Origin: DAOTTI01 sp034437795
GTDB lineage: Bacteria > Chloroflexota > UBA11872 > UBA12225
Reading direction: 5' to 3'
DNA: 23,991 bases
Assembly: GCA_034437795.1 (NCBI GenBank)
Contig: DAOTTI010000024.1
Location: 1 to 23,991, forward strand
Shown: one piece after another, positions 14,065 through 21,532 of the stretch
Layout of the letters: every line of letters begins with the position of its first letter
Position numbering within the stretch: position 1 is the stretch's first letter
The notes under the pieces: generated by a model
What the model was told of the DNA's origin: nothing
What the model saw: only the letters and a program-made list of their open reading frames with translations
The model's database searches: none
Translations under genes and position numbers: made by a program

Positions 14065-16590
14065 CTATCCCCGCAGCTTCGCCCCTGTCTGGCGCTCCAC
14101 CGCCTGGATGATCCTCGCCCGCACGGCCGCCACCTCCTCGTTGGTCAGGGTATGGTCCTGGGCACGGTAGGTGACGGTGTAGGTCAGGCTCTTGGCGCCC
14201 TCGGGGATGGGCGGCCCGGTGTAGACATCGAGCAGCGTCACCGCCTCCACCAGGGGCGCCCCCGCGCGCTGGATCGACGCCACCACCCGCTCCGCCGGCA
14301 GGTCCGCACTGACGATGAAGGAGAAGTCCTCGATCACGGCGGGGAACTGCGGCAGCGGCCGGTAGCGGCGCTCGCGCGTGGCGTGCTGGATGACGCGGTC
14401 GAAGTCCAGCGCGATCATGTAGCAGCGCTGGCCAATGTCGAAGGCGACGGCGGTCTCCTGGTCCACCTCCCCGATGACGCCTAGCACCTCCTCCGGCAGG
14501 ACCGGCTTCTTGCCCGCCGCCTCGGGGCGGTGGTTGAGCACCACGGCGGCTGCGCGGTACGGGTGGAAGCCCGGGTGCTGCAACGGGACGTAGCCGTGGC
14601 CCCTGATCCCTAGCCGCTCCAGGAGCGTCTCCAGCACGCCCTTGACGTAATAGAAGTCGTTTTCCAGGCGGGCGCTCCAATCCGGCCCGGTGCGGAAGGC
14701 GCCGGTCACCGCCGTCAGCACGCGCCGCTCCTCGGGCAGGTCGCTGGGACGGGGGATAAAGATCCGGCTCACCTCGAAGAGATGCACGTCGCGGTCGGCG
14801 TAGCGCAGGTTCTTACTCAGGGTTTCGAGCAAGCTCGGCACGGCCGAGGTGCGCATCACGTCTTCATCCTGGCTGGCCGGGTTCGCCAGCCGCACCGGTT
14901 CCACCGGCGGGGCGATGCGGTCGTCCACCAGGGCGGCGAGCGATGCGCTGGCGTGCTGGCCATCCGCGTGCGGGAAGCGCGCCAGGCGAGCCTCACTGGA
15001 GAGCGTATAGGTCTGGACCTCGGTGAAGCCGGCCGCCGCCAGCACGTCGCGGGCGGTGTCCTCCCACCGCATGGGCTCGTTGGGGACCGGCACGGGGGGC
15101 TCGCCCCGCATCATGGCCGCGGGGATGCGGTCGTAGCCGTCGATGCGCGCCACCTCCTCCACCAGGTCGGCCGGCCGCTCGATGTCCAGGCGCCACACCG
15201 GCGCATGCACGATGTAGTCGCCCTGCGTCGCCACGGGGTCCGGCTTCTCATACATGAAGCCCAGCCGGTCGAACACCCGCTCGATGGTGGCGGCGTCGTA
15301 AGCGACGCCCAGCAGGCGCTCAAACTCCCGCGGCGAGAGGCGGATGACGGGCCGCTGGTCCGGGCGGGGATAGTTGTCCACCGGCTCGCCGATCAGCTCC
15401 GCGCCGGCCAGGTCGATCATCAGCTGCGCGGCGCGCAGGGCGGCCGGCAGGGTGTGCTCCGGCGGAATGCCCCGCTCGAAACGGCGCGACGCCTCCGTCG
15501 GGCGCGGCAGCAGGGCCCGCGCCGTGCGCCGGATGCTGGCCGGCTTGAAGTTGGCCGACTCCAGAAGGATGGCCGACGTCGTCGGGCGCACCTCCGTCTC
15601 CGCCCCGCCAATGACGCCGGCCAGCGCTACCGGCCGCTCCGCGTCGGCAATCACCAGCTGGGCCGGCGAGAGCCTGATCTCAGGGCGGTCTTCGGCCAGG
15701 GTGAGCAGCGTCTCCCCTTCACGGGCCGGCCGGACGACGATCTTGCCCCCGCGCAGCGTCTCATAGTCGAAGGCGTGCAGGGGCTGGCCCCACTCCAGCA
15801 TCACGAAGTTGGTGATGTCCACCACGTTGTTGATCGGGCGCATGCCCGCGGCCTGGAGCCGCTCCTGCATCCACGCCGGCGACGGGCCGATCTTGACGTT
15901 CTTGAGCAGGACCCCGGTATAGCGCCGGCACAGATCGGGGTCCTCGATCTCGATGACCAGAGGCTCGTCGGGCCGGCGGGCCCGCGCCGGCCGCGGCTCG
16001 GCCATCGGCACCCGCACCTGCTGCTCGGTGAGCGCCGCTACCTCGCGCGCCACCCCGATCATCGCCAGGCAGTCCGGGCGGCCCTTGAGATCGAGCTGGA
16101 TGATGCTGTCCCCAATCGCCTGCGCCAGAGGCACGCCCACCGGCGTGTCCGGAGGCAGGACCAGGATGCCGGCGTGGTCGTCCGAGAGGCCCAGCTCGAA
16201 CCCGGACATGACCATCCCTTCGGAGACGACACCGCGCACGTCCGTGGGCTGGAGCACGCGCTCCACCACGTTGCCGCTCCGGTCCACCGTCCGGTAGCGC
16301 GTGCCGGCCAGGCCCAGCGGCACGATGTCCCCGACCTTGAGATTGGTCGCCCCCGTTACGACGCGGATGGTGCGCCCGGCGCCGTACTCGGCCGTGACCA
16401 GCAAGAGGCGGTCGGCATTGGGGTGGCGCTCGATCCGCTGGACGCGGGCCACCCACACCTTGTCCCACGCCCCACCGACGTGCTCGATGGCCTCCACCTC
16501 GATGCCGGCCATGGTCAGGCGCTGCGCCAGCTCCTCGGCCGATAGCGCCACGTCCACGTAGTCTTTGAGCCACTTCAGCGAAACTCTCAT
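14065..16590 (-). CDS. pheT: Phenylalanyl-tRNA synthetase beta subunit
   Basis: Beta chain of the alpha2-beta2 enzyme that charges tRNA-Phe. It has 841 aa, normal for bacteria. The start MRVSLKWLKDYVD is typical. A tRNA-binding (EMAP-like) domain at ~40-150 includes HPNADRLLLVTAEYG. The hinge motif GRPDCLAMIGVAREVAAL is near 165-190. B3/B4 (editing) is ~200-380, B5 ~400-475, and the catalytic-like core ~490-730. The C-terminal anticodon-binding FDX-ACB domain (~745-841) has PQFPAVIEDFSFIV and LTYTVTYRAQDHTLTNEEV. It lies 43 nt after pheS and is followed by a terminator. Confidence 0.97.
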   Translation of the reverse strand: MRVSLKWLKDYVDVALSAEELAQRLTMAGIEVEAIEHVGGAWDKVWVARVQRIERHPNADRLLLVTAEYGAGRTIRVVTGATNLKVGDIVPLGLAGTRYRTVDRSGNVVERVLQPTDVRGVVSEGMVMSGFELGLSDDHAGILVLPPDTPVGVPLAQAIGDSIIQLDLKGRPDCLAMIGVAREVAALTEQQVRVPMAEPRPARARRPDEPLVIEIEDPDLCRRYTGVLLKNVKIGPSPAWMQERLQAAGMRPINNVVDITNFVMLEWGQPLHAFDYETLRGGKIVVRPAREGETLLTLAEDRPEIRLSPAQLVIADAERPVALAGVIGGAETEVRPTTSAILLESANFKPASIRRTARALLPRPTEASRRFERGIPPEHTLPAALRAAQLMIDLAGAELIGEPVDNYPRPDQRPVIRLSPREFERLLGVAYDAATIERVFDRLGFMYEKPDPVATQGDYIVHAPVWRLDIERPADLVEEVARIDGYDRIPAAMMRGEPPVPVPNEPMRWEDTARDVLAAAGFTEVQTYTLSSEARLARFPHADGQHASASLAALVDDRIAPPVEPVRLANPASQDEDVMRTSAVPSLLETLSKNLRYADRDVHLFEVSRIFIPRPSDLPEERRVLTAVTGAFRTGPDWSARLENDFYYVKGVLETLLERLGIRGHGYVPLQHPGFHPYRAAAVVLNHRPEAAGKKPVLPEEVLGVIGEVDQETAVAFDIGQRCYMIALDFDRVIQHATRERRYRPLPQFPAVIEDFSFIVSADLPAERVVASIQRAGAPLVEAVTLLDVYTGPPIPEGAKSLTYTVTYRAQDHTLTNEEVAAVRARIIQAVERQTGAKLRG

Positions 16591-16633
16591 CGTCTGCTCC
16601 GTCTCTGGCAGGGGATACCGCAGGCACGGCTAC

Positions 16634-17701
16634 TCAGAACTGGGATAGGAACCGGATGTCATTGCCGTAGAAGAGGCGAATGTCATCGATGCCGTAGCGG
16701 AGCATGGCCATCCGCTCGAAGCCGAAGCCGAAAGCCCAGCCGGTATAGCGGCCAGGATCGATGCCCACGTTCTCCAGCACCTGGGGGTGGACCATCCCGC
16801 AGCCGCCGATCTCGATCCAGCCATCGCCGCCGCAGACGCGGCAGCCGCCACCGCCGCAGACATGGCAGCTCATGTCGAACTCTGCCCCCGGCTCGACGAA
16901 GGGGAAGTAGCCGCAGCGGAACCGGATCTGGCGCTCAGGGCCGAACAGCGAGCGGATCATGTAGGTCAGCACCCCCCGCAGCTCGGCCATGTTGGTCGAC
17001 TCGTCCACCGCCAGCCCTTCCACCTGGGCGAACTTAGACTCGTGCGACGCATCGGTCGCCTCATTGCGGTAGACGCGGCCCGGTACGATGACGCGAATGG
17101 GCGGGCGCTGCTGCTGCATGACGCGGATCTGCACCGGCGAGGTGTGGGTGCGCAGCACGACGTCGTAGTCGCCGCTCTCACGGGCGCCCTTGCCGACGTT
17201 GGCCACGTAGAAGGTGTCCTGAATGTCCCGCGCCGGGTGGTCGGGCGGGATGTTCAGCAGGGTGAAGTTGAACAGGTCCCACTCCACCTCCGGCCCCTCC
17301 ACCACGCTGAAGCCGAGGCGCAGCATGATCTGCTCGATGTCCCGCCGGATCTGCGTGATGGGGTGGAGCCGGCCCAGATGCAGGCCCTTGCCCGGCAGGG
17401 TCACGTCTACCCGCTGGGCCAGCAGCTCCTGCGCCCGCGCCTGGGCGCGCAGAGCCTTCAGCCGCTCGTTGTAGGCCGCCTCCAGCGTCGCCTTTACCCG
17501 GTTCGCGGCGGCGCCGGCCGCGGGGCGCTCCTCCGCCGAGAGCGCGCCCAGCCCGCGCAGGAGCTCAGAGAGCGTCCCGCGCCGGCCCAGGACCCTGATC
17601 CGCCATTGCTCGAGCGCGGCCTCGTTCGGCAGGCCGGCTAGCTCTGCTAGCGCCGCTCGCTCCAGCGCATTCAGCTCGTCGATCAGTGATGTCGCGACCA
17701 T
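16634..17701 (-). CDS. pheS: Phenylalanyl-tRNA synthetase alpha subunit
   Basis: Catalytic class II subunit activating Phe. It has 355 aa from ATG 17701, with AGGAG 11 nt upstream; an in-frame ATG 12 codons earlier has no better site. The N-terminal coiled coil is ~1-85. The core has GRLHPITQIRRDIEQIMLRLGF, motif 2 (RNEATDASHESKFAQVEGLAVD) and motif 3 (GFGFERMAMLRYGI). A four-Cys cluster C279-x2-C282-x4-C287-x2-C290, before GWIEIGGCGMVHP, looks like a zinc knuckle and occurs in a subset of bacterial PheS. It is preceded by ysgA (about 74 nt) and followed by pheT. Confidence 0.97.
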   Translation of the reverse strand: MVATSLIDELNALERAALAELAGLPNEAALEQWRIRVLGRRGTLSELLRGLGALSAEERPAAGAAANRVKATLEAAYNERLKALRAQARAQELLAQRVDVTLPGKGLHLGRLHPITQIRRDIEQIMLRLGFSVVEGPEVEWDLFNFTLLNIPPDHPARDIQDTFYVANVGKGARESGDYDVVLRTHTSPVQIRVMQQQRPPIRVIVPGRVYRNEATDASHESKFAQVEGLAVDESTNMAELRGVLTYMIRSLFGPERQIRFRCGYFPFVEPGAEFDMSCHVCGGGGCRVCGGDGWIEIGGCGMVHPQVLENVGIDPGRYTGWAFGFGFERMAMLRYGIDDIRLFYGNDIRFLSQF

Positions 17702-17738
17702 GTTGTGCACAGCTCCTTCCTCGTGCGCCCGCATCACG

Positions 17739-17780
17739 GTTCACGCTTCAAGGTTCAAAGTTCAAGATTGAAGGATCAAG
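17739..17780. repeat. TTCAAG-type short repeat between ysgA and pheS
   Basis: A run of GTTCACGCTTCAAGGTTCA, AAGTTCAAGATTGAAG and GATCAAG, i.e. repeated 'ttcaag' words of 7-9 nt in an AT-richer patch. It overlaps the ysgA stop codon (17776-17778), so the stop and perhaps the last codons derive from the repeat. I recall similar patches from Chloroflexota spacers (recollection, not searched). Confidence 0.6.
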
Positions 17781-18612
17781 ATGACGAGAGGGTCGCCTGC
17801 TGTGTGATGGCGCGCTGGCGCCGGGCCTCGAACAGCAGGATGCTTCCCGCCACGCCGGCATTGAGGGACTCGACGTGCTGGACGGGAATGGACACGCTTC
17901 CCGTAGCCAGCTCCCGTGCCGGCTGGGACGGCCCGTGGGCCTCGTTACTGACGATGACCGCGCAGTCGCGCGTCCAATCCACCTCCCAGTATCGCCGTGG
18001 CGCGCGGGCATCCGCCAGCCAGATGGCGCAGCCGGCGGGTAGGGCCTGCCGGATGGCGCTCCAGTCGAGGTCGGCGCCCAGCCGGACGTAGAAGTGCGCC
18101 CCGGCGCCAGCGCGCACGACCTTGGGGGAGTACACGTCCACCGTATCGCGGCTGGTCAGGACCAGGCTCGCCCCCGCGCCGGCCGCGGAGCGGAGCAGCG
18201 TGCCGGCATTGCCCGGGTCGCTCACCCCGTCCAGGATCAGGGCCAGCCCGTTCGCCCCCGGCGCCGTGGCGGCCGGGGCCGCCTCCGGCAGCGGCATCAC
18301 GGCGACGATGCCCTGGGGCGTGACGGTGGCGGTGACGTGCGCCAGCACCCGTTCGGTGACGGGCCGTACGGGGACGCCGGCCCCCCGCAGGCGGCGCAGG
18401 AGGCTGCGCTCGCGCGGGTCCCGCTGCCCGAACGATGGGAGATGGAGCACCAGGCGCGGCCGCGCCTGTGCGGTGGCCGCCTCCACCAGGCGGAGACCCT
18501 CCACCAGGAAGCCGCGGTGGCGCCGGCGCCCTGCCGCTTGCAGGAGCGACCGCGCCAGCTTCACGTGCGGGTTCTCCAGGCTCGTGATCGGCTCTACGTC
18601 CGCGCGGTTCAT
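17776..18612 (-). CDS. TrmH/SpoU-family RNA 2'-O-methyltransferase (YsgA-like)
   Basis: SPOUT-class enzyme using S-adenosylmethionine to methylate a ribose in rRNA or tRNA. It has 278 aa. An N-terminal substrate-binding domain (~6-105) contains ITSLENPHVKLAR and FLVEGLRLVEAA. The SPOUT knot has motif 1 LILDGVSDPGNAGTLLRSA (125-143, with the Asn/Arg substrate residues), motif 2 VIVSNEAHGPS (219-229) and motif 3 SIPVQHVESLNAGVAGSILLFE (241-262). Start at ATG 18612, at the family N-terminus; no good ribosome site is seen. It precedes pheS as ysgA does in Bacillus. The exact target nucleotide cannot be told from sequence. Confidence 0.92.
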   Translation of the reverse strand: MNRADVEPITSLENPHVKLARSLLQAAGRRRHRGFLVEGLRLVEAATAQARPRLVLHLPSFGQRDPRERSLLRRLRGAGVPVRPVTERVLAHVTATVTPQGIVAVMPLPEAAPAATAPGANGLALILDGVSDPGNAGTLLRSAAGAGASLVLTSRDTVDVYSPKVVRAGAGAHFYVRLGADLDWSAIRQALPAGCAIWLADARAPRRYWEVDWTRDCAVIVSNEAHGPSQPARELATGSVSIPVQHVESLNAGVAGSILLFEARRQRAITQQATLSSS

Positions 18613-18768
18613 CGGGTCATCGTACGTTTGCAGAGTTGCACAGCGCACGTCACGCGTTCCAGGGCTCGCAGGCTGCCGGTTCCGGCCATGGCGCGCTCGC
18701 CTTCGGTCCCGTTGAACTTGGCTTGGTACGTTGGACACACCACGGCCGCTGAGAGACGCCAAGACATG

Positions 18769-18792
18769 AAAAACGGAGCCTGAGGGCTCCGT
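18769..18792 (-). terminator. Terminator after rplT
   Basis: On the minus strand ACGGAGCC-CTCA-GGCTCCGT runs into TTTTT (plus 18769-18773), a perfect 8-bp stem with a 4-nt loop. It lies 252 nt after the rplT stop and 156 nt before ysgA, and probably ends the rpmI-rplT transcript. I looked for a T-box leader around it and did not find one. Confidence 0.9.
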
Positions 18793-19044
18793 TCAGTCGA
18801 GATGGCCAGGTCTGGGCGGGAGCGCGTCCCTGCCGTCGGTGCGTGGACCATCCAGGCAATGACCCAGGTATTGCCCCGCGCCCTTCTCCGGCGAGGTGAA
18901 CACACCACCGCCGGCACGGTCGCCGGCGCCACTGGCCCAGAACGTCGGTCAGGTCGTCGGCGTCAGGAGCGCTAGGAGAAGGACCCTGGACGAACCCGCT
19001 TGGGTCCCCCGTCCGTCCCGCGCCGGCGCTCCGTGACCGGCGCT

Positions 19045-19422
19045 CTAGGCGGCGCCGGCCACCGGCTGCGTCGTCGCCGCCCGTGCCATCTCGACGAAGC
19101 GGCTAAACGCAGCCGCGTCACGCACGGCCAGATCCGCCAGGATCTTGCGGTCGACCGTGACGTTGGCGCGGCGTAACCCATCCATCAGCGTGCTATAGCT
19201 CATGCCGTTCTGGCGAGCGGCGGCGTTGATGCGCATAATCCAGAGCCGGCGCAGATCGCGCTTCTTGTTGCGCCGGTCGCGGTAGGCGTAGGCGAGAGCG
19301 TGGATGACCGTCTCTTTGGCGGCCTTATAGAGCTTGCTGCGGCCAAGGTAATAGCCCTTGGCCAGCTTGAGCCACTTCTTGTGCCGACGGCGCTTCGTGA
19401 CGCCCCGTTTGATGCGTGCCAT
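19045..19422 (-). CDS. rplT: 50S ribosomal protein L20
   Basis: Binds 23S rRNA early in large-subunit assembly; in several bacteria it also represses its own operon. It has 125 aa (usual ~117). The N-terminal basic arm MARIKRGVTKRRRHKKWLKLAKGY and the globular part (RRLWIMRINAAARQNGMSYS) are canonical. The last ~8 residues are an Ala-rich extension. It follows rpmI by 142 nt. AGGAG is ~25 nt before the ATG, too far for a normal Shine-Dalgarno, so initiation may depend on leader folding. Confidence 0.97.
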   Translation of the reverse strand: MARIKRGVTKRRRHKKWLKLAKGYYLGRSKLYKAAKETVIHALAYAYRDRRNKKRDLRRLWIMRINAAARQNGMSYSTLMDGLRRANVTVDRKILADLAVRDAAAFSRFVEMARAATTQPVAGAA

Positions 19423-19454
19423 GTTTGTAGCCGGACGTGCGTACTCCTAGGGCC

Positions 19455-19483
19455 GGCAGCCGGCCGTCTTATAGCCGGCTGCC
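19455..19483 (-). promoter_or_regulatory. Perfect 10-bp hairpin in the rpmI-rplT spacer
   Basis: GGCAGCCGGC (19455-19464) and GCCGGCTGCC (19474-19483) are perfect complements around a 9-nt loop (TATAAGACG in the RNA). No T-run follows. It sits just upstream of the AGGAG and 33 nt before the rplT ATG. It could affect rplT translation or be part of an L20-binding structure; that is inference. Confidence 0.5.
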
Positions 19484-19564
19484 GCTCCCGTGCCAGCCCA
19501 GAGAGGCGGATGCTGCTTGCGACTTCCTGCTCGAGCGTAACGCGCTGGGCCCGGCGGGCGAGGC

Positions 19565-19768
19565 TCAGGCCTCGCCGTAGGGCATCAGCTTCTTCACCAG
19601 CCGCGCCGTGGCCGGCGGCACCTCGAAGAACTGGTCGTACATGCGCTTGGTGCGCGGGCTCTTGGCCGACCGCTTCTTGTTGCCCCAGGCCTTGGGGCGC
19701 AGCACGCGGCCGGTGCCGGTGATCTTGAAGCGCTTGGCAGCCGCCTTGTGGGTCTTGAGCTTGGGCAC
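19565..19768 (-). CDS. rpmI: 50S ribosomal protein L35
   Basis: Large-subunit protein of 67 aa. KLKTHKAAAKRFKITGTGRV and the following KRSAKSPRTKR are canonical. The start is GTG at 19768 (VPKLKTHK, translated MPKLKTHK); the frame is open far upstream only because the adjacent repeat has no stops. AGGA lies about 11 nt before the GTG. The promoter at 19797-19825 is private to rpmI-rplT. infC, the normal upstream gene of this operon, is absent. Confidence 0.95.
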   Translation of the reverse strand: MPKLKTHKAAAKRFKITGTGRVLRPKAWGNKKRSAKSPRTKRMYDQFFEVPPATARLVKKLMPYGEA

Positions 19769-19796
19769 GGTCGTAACGTTCCTAACGTGACAGATA

Positions 19797-19825
19797 AGGA
19801 TACCAGAGCGCGGCCCGCTCCCCAA
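19797..19825 (-). promoter_or_regulatory. Promoter of rpmI-rplT
   Basis: On the minus strand: TTGGGG (19820-19825), 17-bp spacer, TATCCT (19797-19802) preceded by TGG (extended -10). Expected start is near 19790, about 22 nt before the rpmI GTG. Confidence 0.6.
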
Positions 19826-19849
19826 GCGGCAGGCAGGGGCGTGCGAAAA

Positions 19850-20118
19850 ACGCTCCGCATGGCGCCAGACTGTGGCCGCCGTTTCCCCTCTCCGCATCTC
19901 CGTGTCGCCGCGGCCCCGCGTCGGGAGGACGCCAGGGCTGCCGTGGGCAAGAGCCTCTCCCCGCGGCCGTCGTTCCCCGTCTCCGCGTCGGAGCGGGGGC
20001 GGCGGGGCCAAGCCGCACGGCGGGGCGGCGTGGGGCAGGAGTGCGGCGCGGCCCCGGCCGAAGGGGGTAAGGTCCGTTCTCCCGGCGCGGCCCCGCCCGA
20101 AGGGGGTGACGTCCCCCA
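19850..20118 (-). repeat. Dispersed GC-rich repeat, copy 2 (inverted relative to copy 1)
   Basis: 19962-20068 matches the reverse complement of ~476-577 at roughly 85% by eye. A second portion (19857-19925, TGGCGCCAGACTGTGG, CCCCTCTCCGCATC) resembles the mutS2 insert. GGCGCGGCCCCG(G/C)CCGAAGGGGGT occurs twice, at 20046-20068 and 20085-20107. The repeat fills nearly all of the 353-nt gap between ftsA and the rpmI promoter, and no gene is seen in the gap. Confidence 0.75.
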
Positions 20119-20121
20119 CCC

Positions 20122-21369
20122 TTACGGGAAGAAGGCTTTCAAGAAGCGCCCGGCGCGGCCGGCGGCCCTGCTCGCCAGGTCGCCGAGGCGAAAGCCGTGC
20201 CCGCCGTTGACCCGCGCGCCGGCCGAGCGCCGGTGCGACCAGACCAGCAGCCCGATCGCCGTGGCGAACGCGGGTCCGGCCAGCCGCTCGTCCAGGCCGT
20301 CGATGCCGTACGGCTGGCCAATGCGCACGGGGAGGTCCAGGATCTCCTCCGCCAGCTCCTTGATCCCCGCCTGGTCGGCCACGCCCCCGGTCAGGACCAC
20401 CCCTGCCCCCAGCAGCCCGGCGTAGCCGCTGCGCCTGATCTCGCCGGCGACCATGCCCAGGATCTCCTCCATCCGCGCCTGAATGATCTGGGCCAGGTAG
20501 TCACGAGGCACCTGCTGCACGTGGTTGCGTTCGAAGGTGGGCACGTCCACCGGCGGTAGCTCGGCCACCGCGGCCGGATTGACGTGTCCGTAGGCGATCT
20601 TGAGTTCTTCGGCGTGATAGAGCGGGGTGCGCAGGCAGATGGCGATGTCGTTGGAGACGTTGGTCCCGCCGACGGGGAGCACGGCCGAGTGCCAGACGCT
20701 GCCGTCCAGGAAAACGGCCACGTCCGTGCTTCCCCCGCCGATGTCGACCAATACCCCGCCTAGCTCGCGCTCCTCCTGGGTCATCACCGCCTCGGACGAG
20801 GCCAGGGGCTGGAGCACGAGATCGTCCAGCTCCAAGCCAGTGCGCTGCACCGCTTTAATCAGGTTCTGGATGGCGCCGACCGCGCCGGTAATGACGTGGA
20901 CCTCCGCCTCCAGGCGCTGCCCGCTCATGCCGATGGGGTTGCGGATGCCCTCCTGGCCATCGAGCACGAAGCTGCGGGGCACGACGTCGATCACCTCGCG
21001 GTTCGGCGGCAGGGCGACGGCGCGGGCGGAATCCAGCGCCCGCTGCACGTCGGCCGCCGTCAGGTCGCGTCCGTCGCCGGGGGCGGTGGTGACGCCTTTG
21101 GTGTTCTGCGACTCGATGTGGCTGCCGGCTATGCTGGCCGTGGCCGATCCGATGCGATGCCCGCTGACTCGCTCGCACTGCTCGACGGCGGCCTGGATGG
21201 CCGCCGCAGCGTCCTCCAGGCTGACGACGATGCCCCGTTTCAGGCCCCGCGATGGGGCGATCCCCGCGGCCACCAGCTGCAAGGCACCGCTCTGCCGGAG
21301 CTCAGCCAGGATGGCGCACGTCTTGGTGGTCCCAATGTCGAGGGCGGCGAATACGCGGACGCGGGCCAT
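20122..21369 (-). CDS. ftsA: Cell division protein FtsA
   Basis: Actin-like ATPase that tethers the Z-ring to the membrane and recruits later division proteins. It has 415 aa. Phosphate-1 DIGTTKT is at 11-17, phosphate-2 LVDIGGGSTDVAVF near 206-219, and the adenosine motif VVLTGGVA near 345-352. The FtsA-specific 1C domain is ~85-165. The C-terminus (GRAGRFLKAFFP) is the amphipathic membrane-targeting helix, so the protein is complete. No clear Shine-Dalgarno. It is preceded by its own strong promoter. ftsZ, its usual downstream neighbour and partner, does not follow; rpmI does. Confidence 0.97.
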   Translation of the reverse strand: MARVRVFAALDIGTTKTCAILAELRQSGALQLVAAGIAPSRGLKRGIVVSLEDAAAAIQAAVEQCERVSGHRIGSATASIAGSHIESQNTKGVTTAPGDGRDLTAADVQRALDSARAVALPPNREVIDVVPRSFVLDGQEGIRNPIGMSGQRLEAEVHVITGAVGAIQNLIKAVQRTGLELDDLVLQPLASSEAVMTQEERELGGVLVDIGGGSTDVAVFLDGSVWHSAVLPVGGTNVSNDIAICLRTPLYHAEELKIAYGHVNPAAVAELPPVDVPTFERNHVQQVPRDYLAQIIQARMEEILGMVAGEIRRSGYAGLLGAGVVLTGGVADQAGIKELAEEILDLPVRIGQPYGIDGLDERLAGPAFATAIGLLVWSHRRSAGARVNGGHGFRLGDLASRAAGRAGRFLKAFFP

Positions 21370-21420
21370 GGCGGGGAGGCTCGTCTGGCGCGGCGGGCAG
21401 ACAGGCGCAGGGGCACCGGG

Positions 21421-21449
21421 ATTATAGGGCCGGCTCCCTACACCATCAA
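21421..21449 (-). promoter_or_regulatory. Strong sigma-70-type promoter of ftsA
   Basis: On the minus strand: TTGATG (21444-21449), 17-bp spacer, perfect TATAAT (21421-21426). Transcription would begin near 21414, 45 nt before the ftsA ATG. This is the best promoter in the window. Confidence 0.75.
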
Positions 21450-21482
21450 CGGAATGGGGGGCGTGGGGGTTCCGTCAAGTTA

Positions 21483-21521
21483 GGCCGGCGCGGCGCTGCT
21501 TCGACGTGCAGCGCGCCGGCC
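21483..21521 (-). other. Large GC hairpin between ftsQ and ftsA
   Basis: GGCCGGCGC (21483-21491) pairs with GCGCCGGCC (21513-21521), and GCTGC (21495-21499) with GCAGC (21508-21512), around an 8-nt loop. No T-run follows, so it may be a processing or transcription-slowing structure just after ftsQ and before the ftsA promoter. Confidence 0.65.
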
Positions 21522-21532
21522 CCGTACGTCCC

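Noticed and set aside
14782..16545. Long plus-strand open frame (587 codons) opposite pheT
   Set aside because: Shadow of pheT, whose domains are all present. The translation is His/Arg/Gly-rich and unlike any family.
18769..19044. T-box riboswitch before ysgA-pheST
   Set aside because: Position and length would suit, and TGGATGGTCCACGC resembles the T-box core weakly. There is no AGTA/GNTG stem-I signature, no usable Phe specifier loop, and no upstream sequence complementary to the terminator's 5' arm to make an antiterminator.
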